DNA of 64,000 bases from JACKOB01 sp024234575. GTDB taxonomy: Bacteria; Pseudomonadota; Gammaproteobacteria; Pseudomonadales; Oleiphilaceae. The translations under genes were made by a program, and so were the position numbers. The DNA lies in NCBI GenBank assembly GCA_051208035.1, contig JBPJFZ010000004.1, forward strand, positions 310,001 through 374,000. Direction: 5' to 3'. This document shows positions 16,365 to 26,141 of the stretch, in pieces; positions within the stretch are counted from its first letter, which is position 1, and every line of letters begins with the position of its first letter. The notes under the pieces were generated by a model. That model saw only the letters and a list, made by a program, of their open reading frames with translations. It was not told the origin of the DNA and searched no databases.

Positions 16365-17600
16365 GTGCGATATTCAATTTCTAAGGAAGCTAAGTTATTT
16401 ACCCGCGCAGGGCTAGCGCCATTGCTGTTATTGGCGTTGTTGACTGGTTGCGAAGGCGACACAGGAAAATTTAAAGAAGCGGTCTATGTGGCTGAGAATA
16501 ATGTTACCAGTATCACGGTTAGCGCCGTCAATGACGTAATTAAATTGGGAGAAAGCCAGCAATACCAGGCGAAGGCCGTTACCGCTGATAGCGATACAAC
16601 GCAAGATATTAACAGTCGTGTGCGTTGGTCTACCTCGGATGCGGCGGTAGCGAGTGTCAGCAAAACCGGTCTGGTAAAAGGTATTGCGGACGGCACAGTC
16701 ACCATCACCGCCAGCTTAGAAGAGCTGACAGCAACCTCGACACTCGTTGTCTCATCTGCCGAGTTGACCAGCATCAGTATCAGTGCTTCCCGCCAGGTTG
16801 TGCCGGTATGTACGGCGTCCACCGGCCTCACCGCGCAGGGGTTTTATACGGATTCCACCGAGCGGGACATCACCCAGCTGGTGACCTGGACGACTGCTGA
16901 TGCAACCATCGCCACCACCGAGGATACTTTGCTATACGCCTATCTGCCCGGCAACGCGACCATCACTGCCAGTAAAGACGGCGTGTTGTCTGAGGTTCTA
17001 ACATTACCTGTTGTAAGCACCTTAACCGGTATTACGCTGACACCGGAAAACATCAGCCTTGACGACAACGACAAACAACAATATGAGGCCAGCGGTCTTT
17101 ACGCCAGTGGTGAGCGAGAGTCTGTGACGAAAACCTCCCAGTGGGGAGTGACGGATAGCAGCGGCGCCGCAACGGATATCGCTGCCATGTCTAATACGAA
17201 GGGCAGCAAAGGATTGTTAACGGCAGCCAAGGTCGGCAGCGGACTCGTCAAGGTCAGTTGTAATGAAATCGAAGCCAGTACAAACCTTACGGTAACCGGT
17301 GACCCCACGGTAACCAAGCTGGAAATTAACGACGGTGCAACGTCTGTCGAAATATCACTGTCTGATGGAAAAACCCAGACTCAGCTCACCGCCGACGCCA
17401 CCTTTAGCGACGATGATGTCGAAGATGTTACCGAAAAGGCTGGCTGGTTTGTGTCTAGTCATACCAGTGGTGCTTCTGCCAGCGTTAGTAACTCATCGGG
17501 CAGTAAAGGGCTTGTGACGTTTACTGCGGTGGGTGAAACCATCATCAAGGCCAATTACGAAGATGCGACAGATCAAATTACAGTTATCGTGAAGAAGTAA
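16365..17600 (+). CDS. Lipoprotein with four bacterial Ig-like (BIG2) repeats
   Basis: The GTG at 16365 is preferred: TTGGAG lies 8-10 nt upstream and the encoded VRYSISKEAKLFTRAG signal runs into a lipobox, LALLTGC. The ATG at 16338 would overlap the previous gene. The mature protein is about 380 residues and consists of four repeats beginning near TSITVSAVNDVI, LTSISISASRQVV, LTGITLTPENISL and VTKLEINDGATSV. The first repeat shows the full BIG2 pattern ending VSKTGLVKGIADGTVTITA. Cysteines in repeats 2 and 3 may form disulphides. A surface or periplasmic adhesion or structural role is likely. A strong hairpin follows the gene. Confidence 0.82.
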   Translation: MRYSISKEAKLFTRAGLAPLLLLALLTGCEGDTGKFKEAVYVAENNVTSITVSAVNDVIKLGESQQYQAKAVTADSDTTQDINSRVRWSTSDAAVASVSKTGLVKGIADGTVTITASLEELTATSTLVVSSAELTSISISASRQVVPVCTASTGLTAQGFYTDSTERDITQLVTWTTADATIATTEDTLLYAYLPGNATITASKDGVLSEVLTLPVVSTLTGITLTPENISLDDNDKQQYEASGLYASGERESVTKTSQWGVTDSSGAATDIAAMSNTKGSKGLLTAAKVGSGLVKVSCNEIEASTNLTVTGDPTVTKLEINDGATSVEISLSDGKTQTQLTADATFSDDDVEDVTEKAGWFVSSHTSGASASVSNSSGSKGLVTFTAVGETIIKANYEDATDQITVIVKK

Positions 17601-17609
17601 TCTGTCGAT

Positions 17610-17640
17610 AAAGGCTGAAATAATTTCAGCCTTTATATTT
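17610..17640. terminator. Bidirectional intrinsic terminator
   Basis: An 11-bp perfect stem aaaggctgaaa / tttcagccttt (17610-17620, 17624-17634) with a 3-nt loop and AT-rich flanks (TATATTT) lies between the convergent Ig-like lipoprotein and hybrid kinase genes. It can serve both. Confidence 0.65.
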
Positions 17641-17682
17641 GATATATAAGGCATCTTTTTGAGTTCTTTGTGCTTATTTATT

Positions 17683-20600
17683 CTAACTGATTTCTGCCGC
17701 TGGTTTTAAATAGTGGCCCAGTGTTGCATAGAACCGCTTCTTATCGATGGGTTTAGCGAGGTAATCATCGCATCCCATCTCCCTGTATTCGTGAATGTCT
17801 TCCGCCATCACATTCGCAGTGAGTGCAACAATTGGCGTTTGGTTTCCCGATTGGCGAAGAGCCGCTGTAGCTTCCAGACCATCCATTACCGGCATTTGCA
17901 TGTCCATTAAAATAAGGTCAAACGACTCTTTGCTAGCCTTCTCGACTGCCTCGGCTCCGTTAACGACCAGCGTGATGTCAGCGCCTGTCTTTTTCACCAG
18001 TAACTCTACTAACCGACGATTAACTTCGTTGTCTTCGGCGTAAAGTATCGAGCCTTTAAGTTGCGGCGCTTTACTCGTTAGAACTTGCGTCTGCCGTTGA
18101 TTAAATTCACTGCTGTCTTTGATAAGTTTTGCAGCTTCCAGCATGCCGGTGGCAATGATCACCTCAAAGTCGCTGCCTTTGCCATAGGTGCTGTTTGCTT
18201 TAATAGTACCACCCAGTAGCTCTGCCAGACGTTTCGAGATGCTAAGTCCTAAGCCGGTTCCTCCATATTCCCGGGCGGTCGCAGCGGAGGCCTGCGCAAA
18301 GGCGTCGAACAGCCGGTTTAATTGCTCAGGTTTTAGACCAATACCCGTGTCAGTAACGGTGATATGCAATAGTTCGCGAGCAACTTCACAACGGATATCA
18401 ATGGTAATACTGCCTCTGGCGGTAAACTTAAGTGCATTACCGCAGAGGTTAATCAATATCTGCTTAAGACGGGTTGGGTCAGTTTGAATGGTTTCCGGAA
18501 GCGGATAGTGATAATTAACTGAAAAATTGATTTCTTTATCACGAGCTTTAGGCTCAAAGTAGGACCTTACCTCAGCGATAAGGTCGGGCAGCATTACCGG
18601 GGCTATGTCTACTTGCAGCTTGTCGGCGTCGATGCGGGAATGATCCAAAATGTCGTTGATTAGTTCGAGCAGGTGTCGGCCGCTACGCACTATTATTTCC
18701 GCAGATGACTTGGTTTCGTCTTCACTTAAAGACTCATCAATCAGCGAGTCGCCATAGCCTATGATTGCCGTAAGTGGCGTTCTGATTTCATGGCTCATAT
18801 TGGCCAGAAACTGGCTTTTGGCGGCGGCAGAGGCATCGGCTATTTGCCGCATTAGCTGGTTATGCTCGCGCTCTTGCTCTAAGGCCTCCTTTGCCTTTTT
18901 CTCTGTGATATCGACAAAAACCCCTTCAATATAAGCCGGTTCGTTGTTTAATGCAGGTACAAATCTGAGGGATGATTCGGCCCAGCGGCGCTCGCCCCTT
19001 GCGTTAATAAACTGGGCCTGAATTCCACTGAGCTCTCGTTTTTCATTCAGTTCATTAGCAATGTGGTTTAGAATTTTCTCGTCGCAATAACAGGCAGATA
19101 GCGCGTTGTCGGTTCCATCCTGTAGTTTTTTCAGCGATGAAAACCCCAGCATGGCAATCATGGCAGGATTGGCATCGATAAACTTTTTATCCAGTGTCAT
19201 CTGAAAAAAGCCTTCAATCGCATTACTGAATAAGCTTTGGTAGCGCTGCAGATTATTCATGGCAAATGCGGTGGCATCCAATGCCATTTTCTGGGCATTT
19301 TTTATTCGGTCAGACATCGCAAATGAAAGTAAAACCAGTTGACACAGAATACCGAACTGTATTGCGTTCCAGGTGAAAAAGTTAAAGGGTATTTTGCCGT
19401 TCACGGCGAGAGAATAGAGCACTATTCCGAAGCAAGTGAATAGCCAGGCAGTGAGGTAAGCTGTGCCACCGGGTATTTTGTAACGAACAGCACTGAATGC
19501 ATACCAGCACAAAAAAATGATATTCATCATCGTGCCGATTGCCGCCCACTGGACGGCGATGGAAGGCGATGCAAAGAATGAAATTATAGTCATGACGATG
19601 GTTACACGGAGAAAGAACTTGATAAGCGTTCCGCGTGCTGGTGCTATTTGTCGAAAGTCGATGAAGTGTTTCGCCATCAGCAATGCAAATATAAAAACAA
19701 TCCAAATATAAGTTGCCAGAAAATTTTTATGTAAAAAAAATGGTACTTCACCAACTAAATGCAGCCCATGTAAACGTTCGGTCAGGAGGGCGACCAAGTA
19801 GGAGAATATATAAAAAACATAATAGAAGTAGGCTCTTTCACGCACCGTTATGAACAGGAAAATATTAAAAATGCACATAAAAGCAATGGCGCCGAGGACG
19901 AAACCAGATAGCACCATCGATATGGATGCTTGTTCGGCAAAGCCTTTAGGGGAATATATTGCAATGGGTAAATGCAGGGCGTAATCACTGGTAATTCTCA
20001 GGTACAGCTTGGTCTCTTCATTTTGCTTAACGGTGAAAGACAGGAGGCTGGTAGGATAGAGCAAGTCCCTCGTCGACATTGTTTTCGCATATCCTGAGCT
20101 TTTGCGAAGCGTTATGTCGTTATTGCTTACGACATAAAGCTCGATGTCTTCGACCAGCGGCGTGTCGATATGAAGCCAATAGTCTTTGGTCGTCTCTCTG
20201 CCTTTATAGACCAGCGGAATAGCAATCCAAATCGCATTCTTGGAGTAGCTGAGATTTAAAGGGCCGCCACTATCGTTATGGGTAAAGTCCTGACGAATGT
20301 CCAATTTTTTAATGTCATCAATCGTTAATTGGGTCGTGGCATCTTCAAAATAACGTAGTTTCGAGTCTGCAGGATAATGTTCAATCCGGTCGTATAAACC
20401 AACTGTCGTCTGTTGTTGTAAAAAAAGTGCTTCGGCCTCTTTTCTTTTGGCTAAAAAATAAGGTGACTCATCCTTGAGAGAGGATGTCGAAATTTTAGCT
20501 GGCGATAGTGACCGATCGGTTTGAGAAAATTCTGGAGCGGATAAAGCACCAGCGATAATTGCTGGAGAATGAAGCATTGACCCCATTAGCATCATGACAG

Positions 20601-20688
20601 GGAAGAAGGTCGTTGCGCGATTGGGCGAAAGCCCTGTGCGACCTGACCGTAAGAAGTATGTTAGCCCTTTGATGAAAATACGGATCAT
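17683..20688 (-). CDS. Hybrid sensor histidine kinase (7TMR-DISM, PAS, HisKA, HATPase, receiver)
   Basis: 1001 residues. After a hydrophobic N-terminus there is an extracytoplasmic 7TMR-DISM sensor domain (about 85-240). Roughly seven membrane helices follow between about 255 and 460 (e.g. VLSGFVLGAIAFMCIFNIFL). A PAS domain covers about 480-600 (YQSLFSNAIEGFFQM ... FVDITEKK). The dimerisation helix has phospho-acceptor His633 in QFLANMSHEIRTPLTAIIGY, then the ATPase motifs VTDTGIGLKPEQL and YGGTGLGLSISKRL. A C-terminal receiver has Asp929 in ILMDMQMPVMDG. No output regulator lies nearby; the phosphate probably passes to an Hpt protein or regulator elsewhere. The stimulus is likely a small carbohydrate-like or membrane ligand, but this is unknown. 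Confidence 0.92.
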   Translation of the reverse strand: MIRIFIKGLTYFLRSGRTGLSPNRATTFFPVMMLMGSMLHSPAIIAGALSAPEFSQTDRSLSPAKISTSSLKDESPYFLAKRKEAEALFLQQQTTVGLYDRIEHYPADSKLRYFEDATTQLTIDDIKKLDIRQDFTHNDSGGPLNLSYSKNAIWIAIPLVYKGRETTKDYWLHIDTPLVEDIELYVVSNNDITLRKSSGYAKTMSTRDLLYPTSLLSFTVKQNEETKLYLRITSDYALHLPIAIYSPKGFAEQASISMVLSGFVLGAIAFMCIFNIFLFITVRERAYFYYVFYIFSYLVALLTERLHGLHLVGEVPFFLHKNFLATYIWIVFIFALLMAKHFIDFRQIAPARGTLIKFFLRVTIVMTIISFFASPSIAVQWAAIGTMMNIIFLCWYAFSAVRYKIPGGTAYLTAWLFTCFGIVLYSLAVNGKIPFNFFTWNAIQFGILCQLVLLSFAMSDRIKNAQKMALDATAFAMNNLQRYQSLFSNAIEGFFQMTLDKKFIDANPAMIAMLGFSSLKKLQDGTDNALSACYCDEKILNHIANELNEKRELSGIQAQFINARGERRWAESSLRFVPALNNEPAYIEGVFVDITEKKAKEALEQEREHNQLMRQIADASAAAKSQFLANMSHEIRTPLTAIIGYGDSLIDESLSEDETKSSAEIIVRSGRHLLELINDILDHSRIDADKLQVDIAPVMLPDLIAEVRSYFEPKARDKEINFSVNYHYPLPETIQTDPTRLKQILINLCGNALKFTARGSITIDIRCEVARELLHITVTDTGIGLKPEQLNRLFDAFAQASAATAREYGGTGLGLSISKRLAELLGGTIKANSTYGKGSDFEVIIATGMLEAAKLIKDSSEFNQRQTQVLTSKAPQLKGSILYAEDNEVNRRLVELLVKKTGADITLVVNGAEAVEKASKESFDLILMDMQMPVMDGLEATAALRQSGNQTPIVALTANVMAEDIHEYREMGCDDYLAKPIDKKRFYATLGHYLKPAAEIS

Positions 20689-20794
20689 TATGCTGCGTCA
20701 AATTGGGATGACGAAAAGGCTATGCCATCACTAGATAGAACAGGCGGCCAATGTTGGTGTATTCGTGCTGATAAGTTTAGACGTAAAATTTGCT

Positions 20795-21760
20795 TTATGC
20801 GTTGAAAATGTAGGGAAAAGTCTCGTAAATGTTTTGATAGATAGACAGATACGCAGTGTTTGACCAGGTGTGTAATTGAGACACTAACAAGAAAATAACA
20901 TCTGTTGAAAATGCTAATAAGACCATCATCTTCAGTAATACATTGTAACGAGTCTTGTCGGTTACTTTAAGCAACTGGAAACTGTGCCAGACAAATGCGG
21001 GAATCGTAAGGCTTAATATCACGACATAAGGCGCTTTGTGTAGCCACAGGTAACAATGCATTCCGGCGAGTGCCAGGCTAACCAATACACAGTGGTAGAC
21101 TAATGCGTTACGTTGCCCAAGTCTGGCCGCCATCGTCCGTTTACCGGCTTGCTGGTCAGTTTCTATGTCGCGGATATTATTGATATTTAAAACTGCTACC
21201 GCCAGCATACCCACTGATAGGGCGGGCAGAAGGTCCAGCAGAAATAGCTGATTACTTTGCAAGTAAGCGGTGCCTATCACGGCTACAAAGCCAAAGAAAA
21301 TTAAGACAGAAAGGTCGCCAAGGCCCACATAACCATAGGGTTTTTTACCAACGGTATAGGTGATCGCGGCAACAATCGAAAGCGCACCAATCGCCAGAAA
21401 AATGAGAATTTCTTTCCATGCAGGCAGGGCCAAATAAAGCAGTGCCCCCCCAGAAATCGCTGACAGCAGCACTAACAGACTAATCGCCGCGCGCAGCTGC
21501 TTAGGGGTCACCATTCCACCTTGCAATACCCGTTGGGGGCCTTGTCGTTGGTGATTATCGACGCCACTGAGACCATCGCCATAATCGTTGGCGATATTAG
21601 ACAATATTTGCAGGAGTAACATCGTGCCCAAGGTCAGTGCTGCTACCGTCCAGTCAATGGGATGGCCTGCCGGGACAATAGCAAAGCCTGCCGCCATACT
21701 TCCTAAAGCCAGTGGCAGGGTACGCAGGCGCATTGCCGTGAGCCAAATAGATAGGGCCAT
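20795..21760 (-). CDS. menA: 1,4-dihydroxy-2-naphthoate polyprenyltransferase
   Basis: 321 residues, UbiA superfamily. N-terminal WLTAMRLRTLPLALGS and the prenyl-diphosphate/Mg-binding motif NIANDYGDGLSGVDN (about 55-69) with QGPQRVLQGG identify MenA. About eight to nine membrane helices follow, including the second Asp-rich stretch NINNIRDIETDQQAGKRTMA. It prenylates DHNA to demethylmenaquinone in the inner membrane. It is divergent from menF with 183 bp between start codons, so both arms of menaquinone synthesis may share a control region. About 20 residues at the C-terminus (YLSIYQNIYETFPYIFNA) are unusually extended. Confidence 0.95.
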   Translation of the reverse strand: MALSIWLTAMRLRTLPLALGSMAAGFAIVPAGHPIDWTVAALTLGTMLLLQILSNIANDYGDGLSGVDNHQRQGPQRVLQGGMVTPKQLRAAISLLVLLSAISGGALLYLALPAWKEILIFLAIGALSIVAAITYTVGKKPYGYVGLGDLSVLIFFGFVAVIGTAYLQSNQLFLLDLLPALSVGMLAVAVLNINNIRDIETDQQAGKRTMAARLGQRNALVYHCVLVSLALAGMHCYLWLHKAPYVVILSLTIPAFVWHSFQLLKVTDKTRYNVLLKMMVLLAFSTDVIFLLVSQLHTWSNTAYLSIYQNIYETFPYIFNA

Positions 21761-21943
21761 AATTGATCTGCAACCAATAAGTAAAAGCAGGGATTTTAGT
21801 ATACTGTGCGTTGTGTGTCGCTCTCGGTGTACTGCGATCTTTGTTTTGTTATAAAGTGTTGAGTTCGTGTTGATGTGATGAGCAGGCAGTACCGGGGAAA
21901 TATAGACTAGTTAAACATTGGCGATGGGAAGCGGTGAAGTAAC

Positions 21944-23404
21944 GTGTTTGATCGTTTGGAAGATGGCGTCCGTGAGCTGAGATTGAAGTTGGCTGAGTGC
22001 TCTGCAACACTGGCAATGTCGCAGGTGGCGGCAATAGTGCCATTGTCTGTTGATGTCAGCATTGATGGCTGGTCTCCTGAAATTCTCATGGCGGATGCTC
22101 ATGTATATCCTAAAATCTATTGGCAGAGCAGGGGCTCGCAGCAATATTGTTTTGCTATAGGATGTGCTCGCCAATGGTATAACCAGGATGCTTTCGCTTC
22201 TTTGTCTCAAGCGCCCGAAAAAAACGGAAGGGTGCGTTATTACTGGTTGTCAACCTTTGACGCTGCCATGCCTATATCTCAAAACAATACGGCTGATCCG
22301 CTAACGCAGACTGATAAGCATCGAGAAGAATTACCATCTGCCAGACTTATTGTACCAATGTTAGAGGTAACTGCGGGGCCATCGACGATTCGGCTGCAAT
22401 TAAATGTCTGCGCGAAGATCAATCGCCAGCGTTATGATGATTTACTTGATTTGCTCACCCTGACGTTACCAGTCGGCACTGAAAAGTGCTCATTACCTGC
22501 GGTGGTTCGAAAAGACTTTCCATCGTTTTTACACTGGCAACAAATGATCGCCGCAGTTCATGGTAAATTTGAAGCCTCTGAGCTTAAAAAAGTGGTGCTG
22601 GCGCGAAGAACAGTGCTTACGGCTAGTTATTCTGTTCCGTTCTGGAGGATGCTCTCAACTTGGCAGCGACAAACTGAAAATTGCTTTAGTTATGCCTTTC
22701 AGGAAAGCGCAGAGACCGGTTTTATTTCCTTTTCCCCTGAGCAGTTGTTTGCCAGAGAAGGCACAAGTTTGCGCACTGAGGCACTGGCTGGAACCAATCG
22801 GCGGGGTGCAACGGCCGCCGGCGACAGGCAGAATGAACTATTATTGTTAAGCGATAGCAAAAATATCTACGAGCATCGGCTTGTAGTAGAGGATTTACAG
22901 AATAATTTAGCGACGATTAGTGATGATATCAGGGGTGAGCAGACCCGTTGCAGCAAGCAGCGACATATTCAGCACTTGTATTACCCCATGCGAGCCCGGC
23001 TTAAAAGCAATGTTACTGATGCAGATATCATTAGTACGTTACACCCCACGGCCGCTATTGCGGGTTTGCCTCAGGAAGCAGCCTGCTCGTTGATTGACGA
23101 TCTTGAGCCTGGAGCAAGAGGTTACTTTGCCGGGTTGTTTGGCGTGGTGCAGGGAGATAGCAGCGAGTTTGCGGTGGGTATCCGCTCGGCAATGGTAATG
23201 GGCGCGGAGGTGTGTTTATTTGCTGGTGCTGGCATCGTACCCGAGTCATCTGCTGTCAACGAATGGAACGAGTTAGAAGATAAAATTGCGGTTCCCATGT
23301 CGTTGTTTAATGAAGTGAAGCAACCAGTGTCTTCTAATACGTTTATAAGAAAAAATGGCAAGGCGGCGTCTGTTTGTGAGCCAAGCGCGATGGTAAGTCC
23401 GTGA
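21944..23404 (+). CDS. menF: Isochorismate synthase
   Basis: 486 residues from a GTG start, with GGAAG and GTGAAG stretches just upstream. The chorismate-binding fold is in the C-terminal half: ELKKVVLARRTVL (catalytic Lys region), FISFSPEQLFAREG, LRTEALAGTNRRGA, LHPTAAIAGLPQEAA and FAGAGIVPESSAVNEWNELE. It converts chorismate to isochorismate, the first committed step to menaquinone. The menaquinone context and the order menF-menD support MenF over a siderophore enzyme such as EntC. The stop overlaps the menD start (GTGA), so translation is coupled. Confidence 0.93.
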   Translation: MFDRLEDGVRELRLKLAECSATLAMSQVAAIVPLSVDVSIDGWSPEILMADAHVYPKIYWQSRGSQQYCFAIGCARQWYNQDAFASLSQAPEKNGRVRYYWLSTFDAAMPISQNNTADPLTQTDKHREELPSARLIVPMLEVTAGPSTIRLQLNVCAKINRQRYDDLLDLLTLTLPVGTEKCSLPAVVRKDFPSFLHWQQMIAAVHGKFEASELKKVVLARRTVLTASYSVPFWRMLSTWQRQTENCFSYAFQESAETGFISFSPEQLFAREGTSLRTEALAGTNRRGATAAGDRQNELLLLSDSKNIYEHRLVVEDLQNNLATISDDIRGEQTRCSKQRHIQHLYYPMRARLKSNVTDADIISTLHPTAAIAGLPQEAACSLIDDLEPGARGYFAGLFGVVQGDSSEFAVGIRSAMVMGAEVCLFAGAGIVPESSAVNEWNELEDKIAVPMSLFNEVKQPVSSNTFIRKNGKAASVCEPSAMVSP

Positions 23405-25194
23405 TACATCGGCAATCCCTAAACTCCATCCAGAGCGATCTGATTCTTGAAGAGCTTTATCGCTGGGGTGTTCGGCATTGCTGTATCGCACCGGGTTCGC
23501 GCAGTACGCCATTGACTATGGCCGCCGTTCATCATAAAGAGATGATTTTACACCGCCACTTTGATGAGCGAGGACTTGGCTTTTTTGCCCTCGGCATTGC
23601 ACGTGCAAGCCTGGCGCCGGTTGCTGTCATCACTACTTCAGGCACCGCCGTCGCCAATTTATACCCCGCTGTTGTCGAGGCGCATCAGTCTGGTGTGCCG
23701 CTTATCATACTTTCTGCCGATCGACCGCCACGGCTGCAAAATTGTGGTGCTAATCAGAGTATCTGGCAGCGAGATATTTTTGGCACCTTTGTCGGCACAT
23801 CCACGACTATTGAACCCCCCACCGAGTCTTTCTCTGCCCCTGTGCTGCTCGCTGAGCTCAACCGGGCTTTAGCACCGTTGACCAGGCCTTTTGCCGATGT
23901 GGTGCATATCAACATCATGTACGACGAGCCCCTTTATCCCCAGTCGTTAGCACTTTCAAAAAGTGAACTTCACTCGCTGGGAATTGAAAACTGGCTGCAT
24001 TCATCGCAGCCTCTGCTACAGCCGCAAAAGGCTGAAGCACTGGCCAACGGCACCGGGCTTGGCGAGGAAATGCATGATCATGGCAACAAACACCTAACCG
24101 AAGCAGATTGGCGAAGGTTTAGCGGCTGCAACGGTCTGGTGATAGTGGGGGCGCAAACTGATCCCGCCGAGGCCCGCGAGGCTGCTAAACTGGCCAATAT
24201 GCTGGGGTGGCCGGTGGTGGCTGATATTCAATCGCAGCTAAGAACAGCGGGCGACAATATTGGTTTGGCTGATTTATTATTGTTAACCGAGCAAGGCAAA
24301 GCCTGCTTTGCGCAGTTTAACGCACTGCTTCAGATTGGCGGGCGGCTTGTTTCGAAGCGCCTACAGGCTTTTCTCGATACTCATATATCGGATGTTTTCT
24401 GGCATGTGCACCCCGGAGAATATCCATTGACACCGGGTAAGCCTGCCGATCGCTTTTTTGCCATGTCGGTCGCTTGTTTTTACCAGACAGTGTTGCCTCT
24501 GGGGGGGGAGCGAAAAGCTATTTCAGTATCGGCGAAAACGTTGTTGCAACTGAATGAAATGATGGACACGGCACTATATAGTCGCATGTCCGGCACCAAT
24601 GCTCTGAGTGAAAGTGCTGTTGTGCACCGGCTGGCCACCAACTTACCAGATCGTTGCAATCTTTTTATTGGCAACAGTTTAAGTATCAGACTGTTTGATC
24701 AGTTGTCGGCCAATCTTCCTGACGGCACCCATGTATATGCCAATCGCGGTGCCAGCGGTATCGACGGATTGTTGGCAACTGCTTGTGGAATTGCCGCTGC
24801 CAGCAAAAAGCTGACTATCGTGGTTCTTGGTGACACTTCTTTGCTGCATGATTTGAACTCCCTGCATCTCTTGCGCAATACACAAACGCCGCTTATGGTT
24901 GTCGTGCTAAACAACGATGGGGGCGGGATTTTTCACCACCTGCCGGTGCCTGACGAAAATTTGCGGCGAGACTACTATCAAATGCCGCATGGCTATGCTT
25001 TTGATCAGGCAGCCGCTATGTTTGGCATTGCTTACGAAGCACCGCAAACGCAGGAACAATATGCCGAGTTAGTGCAGGGGGTAAAACAATTGCGTTTACC
25101 TATGTTAGTTGAAGTAAAAACAACGGCGGAAGACAGTTATGCTGATGCCAGAGACAGAACTTCGTGGGCGCAAAGTTTGACACTGAAAATATAG
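23401..25194 (+). CDS. menD: SEPHCHC synthase
   Basis: 597 residues, starting at a GTG overlapping the menF stop by 4 nt. A ThDP-dependent enzyme of full MenD length: N-terminal CCIAPGSRSTPLTMAAVHH and HFDERGLGFFALGIAR, central ILSADRPPRLQNCGANQSIW, and the C-terminal cofactor site GDTSLLHDLNSLHLL...VVLNNDGGGIFHHLP. It joins 2-oxoglutarate (as the succinic semialdehyde-ThDP adduct) to isochorismate, giving SEPHCHC. In E. coli menH follows menD; here a 16-bp tandem repeat starts at the stop codon and menB follows instead. Confidence 0.96.
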   Translation: MIHRQSLNSIQSDLILEELYRWGVRHCCIAPGSRSTPLTMAAVHHKEMILHRHFDERGLGFFALGIARASLAPVAVITTSGTAVANLYPAVVEAHQSGVPLIILSADRPPRLQNCGANQSIWQRDIFGTFVGTSTTIEPPTESFSAPVLLAELNRALAPLTRPFADVVHINIMYDEPLYPQSLALSKSELHSLGIENWLHSSQPLLQPQKAEALANGTGLGEEMHDHGNKHLTEADWRRFSGCNGLVIVGAQTDPAEAREAAKLANMLGWPVVADIQSQLRTAGDNIGLADLLLLTEQGKACFAQFNALLQIGGRLVSKRLQAFLDTHISDVFWHVHPGEYPLTPGKPADRFFAMSVACFYQTVLPLGGERKAISVSAKTLLQLNEMMDTALYSRMSGTNALSESAVVHRLATNLPDRCNLFIGNSLSIRLFDQLSANLPDGTHVYANRGASGIDGLLATACGIAAASKKLTIVVLGDTSLLHDLNSLHLLRNTQTPLMVVVLNNDGGGIFHHLPVPDENLRRDYYQMPHGYAFDQAAAMFGIAYEAPQTQEQYAELVQGVKQLRLPMLVEVKTTAEDSYADARDRTSWAQSLTLKI

Positions 25195-25224
25195 ACATTG
25201 AAAACAATAGACATTGAAAACAAT
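25193..25224. repeat. 16-bp tandem duplication between menD and menB
   Basis: The 16-mer agacattgaaaacaat occurs twice without interruption at 25193-25208 and 25209-25224, with a degenerate third copy just upstream inside the end of menD. It occupies the interval where menH lies in the E. coli operon. It may be a slippage scar; it provides no good ribosome-binding site. Confidence 0.85.
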
Positions 25225-25269
25225 AGATCCGGCAATACCGGAGCACATTACAAAGGACAGGCAGGATAT

Positions 25270-26124
25270 ATGAAATACGGACTGACAGAAGAAGCATTAT
25301 TGGCACCCATTGCGTGGCAGGATGTTTCTGAGGGTTTTGAAGACATTATTTATAGTAAGGCCGAGGGCATTGCCAAGATCAGCATTAATCGCCCCGGTGT
25401 ACATAATGCTTTTCGTCCGCAGACAGTTATGGAGATGGGACGCGCGCTAGAAAACGCGCGTTATGATGCCGAGGTCGGCGTGATTATTTTTACCGGAGAG
25501 GGGGGGGCTGCATTTTGTTCGGGGGGCGATCAGTCCATTCGGGGTGAAGCAGGCTACAAAGACGACAAAGGCACGCAGCACCTGAATGTGCTGGATCTTC
25601 AGCGACAGATTCGCACCTGTCCTAAACCTGTGGTCGCTATGGTCGCCGGTTACGCCATTGGTGGTGGCCATGTTTTGCATGTGGTATGCGATCTCACCAT
25701 TGCCGCTGACAACGCGGTATTTGGTCAAACCGGCCCGGCGGTTGGCTCTTTTGATGGCGGCTTCGGCTCTAGCTATTTGGCCAGAATGGTGGGCCAGAAG
25801 AAGGCAAGAGAAATATGGTTTTTGTGTCGCCAGTACTCAGCTGACGAAGCTTTAAGTATGGGGTTGGTGAATAAGGTGGTACCGCTGGCTGAGCTCGAGC
25901 AGGAAACCGTGCGCTGGTGCCGCGAAATTCTCCAGAACTCACCCATGGCCCTGCGTTGTCTGAAGGCGGCGATGAATGCCGATTGCGACGGCCAAACCGG
26001 GCTGCAGGAACTAGCAGGTAACGCAACCATGTTGTTTTATATGACTGAAGAGGCGCAAGAAGGCCGTAATGCCTTTATGGAAAAGCGTAAGCCAGACTTT
26101 GACAAGTTTCCTCGTAAGCCCTAG
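25270..26124 (+). CDS. menB: 1,4-dihydroxy-2-naphthoyl-CoA synthase
   Basis: 284 residues from ATG 25270, preceded by GGCAGGATAT; an upstream in-frame TTG at 25198 sits in the tandem repeat and is unlikely. Crotonase fold with MenB-specific features: INRPGVHNAFRPQTV, AFCSGGDQSIRGEAGY, AGYAIGGGHVLHVVCDLTIA and AVFGQTGPAVGSFDGGFGSS. The C-terminus NAFMEKRKPDFDKFPR is also typical of the family. It cyclises o-succinylbenzoyl-CoA to DHNA-CoA. It is followed by menC 17 bp later. The need for a downstream thioesterase (MenI) is not met within the window. Confidence 0.96.
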   Translation: MKYGLTEEALLAPIAWQDVSEGFEDIIYSKAEGIAKISINRPGVHNAFRPQTVMEMGRALENARYDAEVGVIIFTGEGGAAFCSGGDQSIRGEAGYKDDKGTQHLNVLDLQRQIRTCPKPVVAMVAGYAIGGGHVLHVVCDLTIAADNAVFGQTGPAVGSFDGGFGSSYLARMVGQKKAREIWFLCRQYSADEALSMGLVNKVVPLAELEQETVRWCREILQNSPMALRCLKAAMNADCDGQTGLQELAGNATMLFYMTEEAQEGRNAFMEKRKPDFDKFPRKP

Positions 26125-26141
26125 CAGACTGAGCATTTAGC

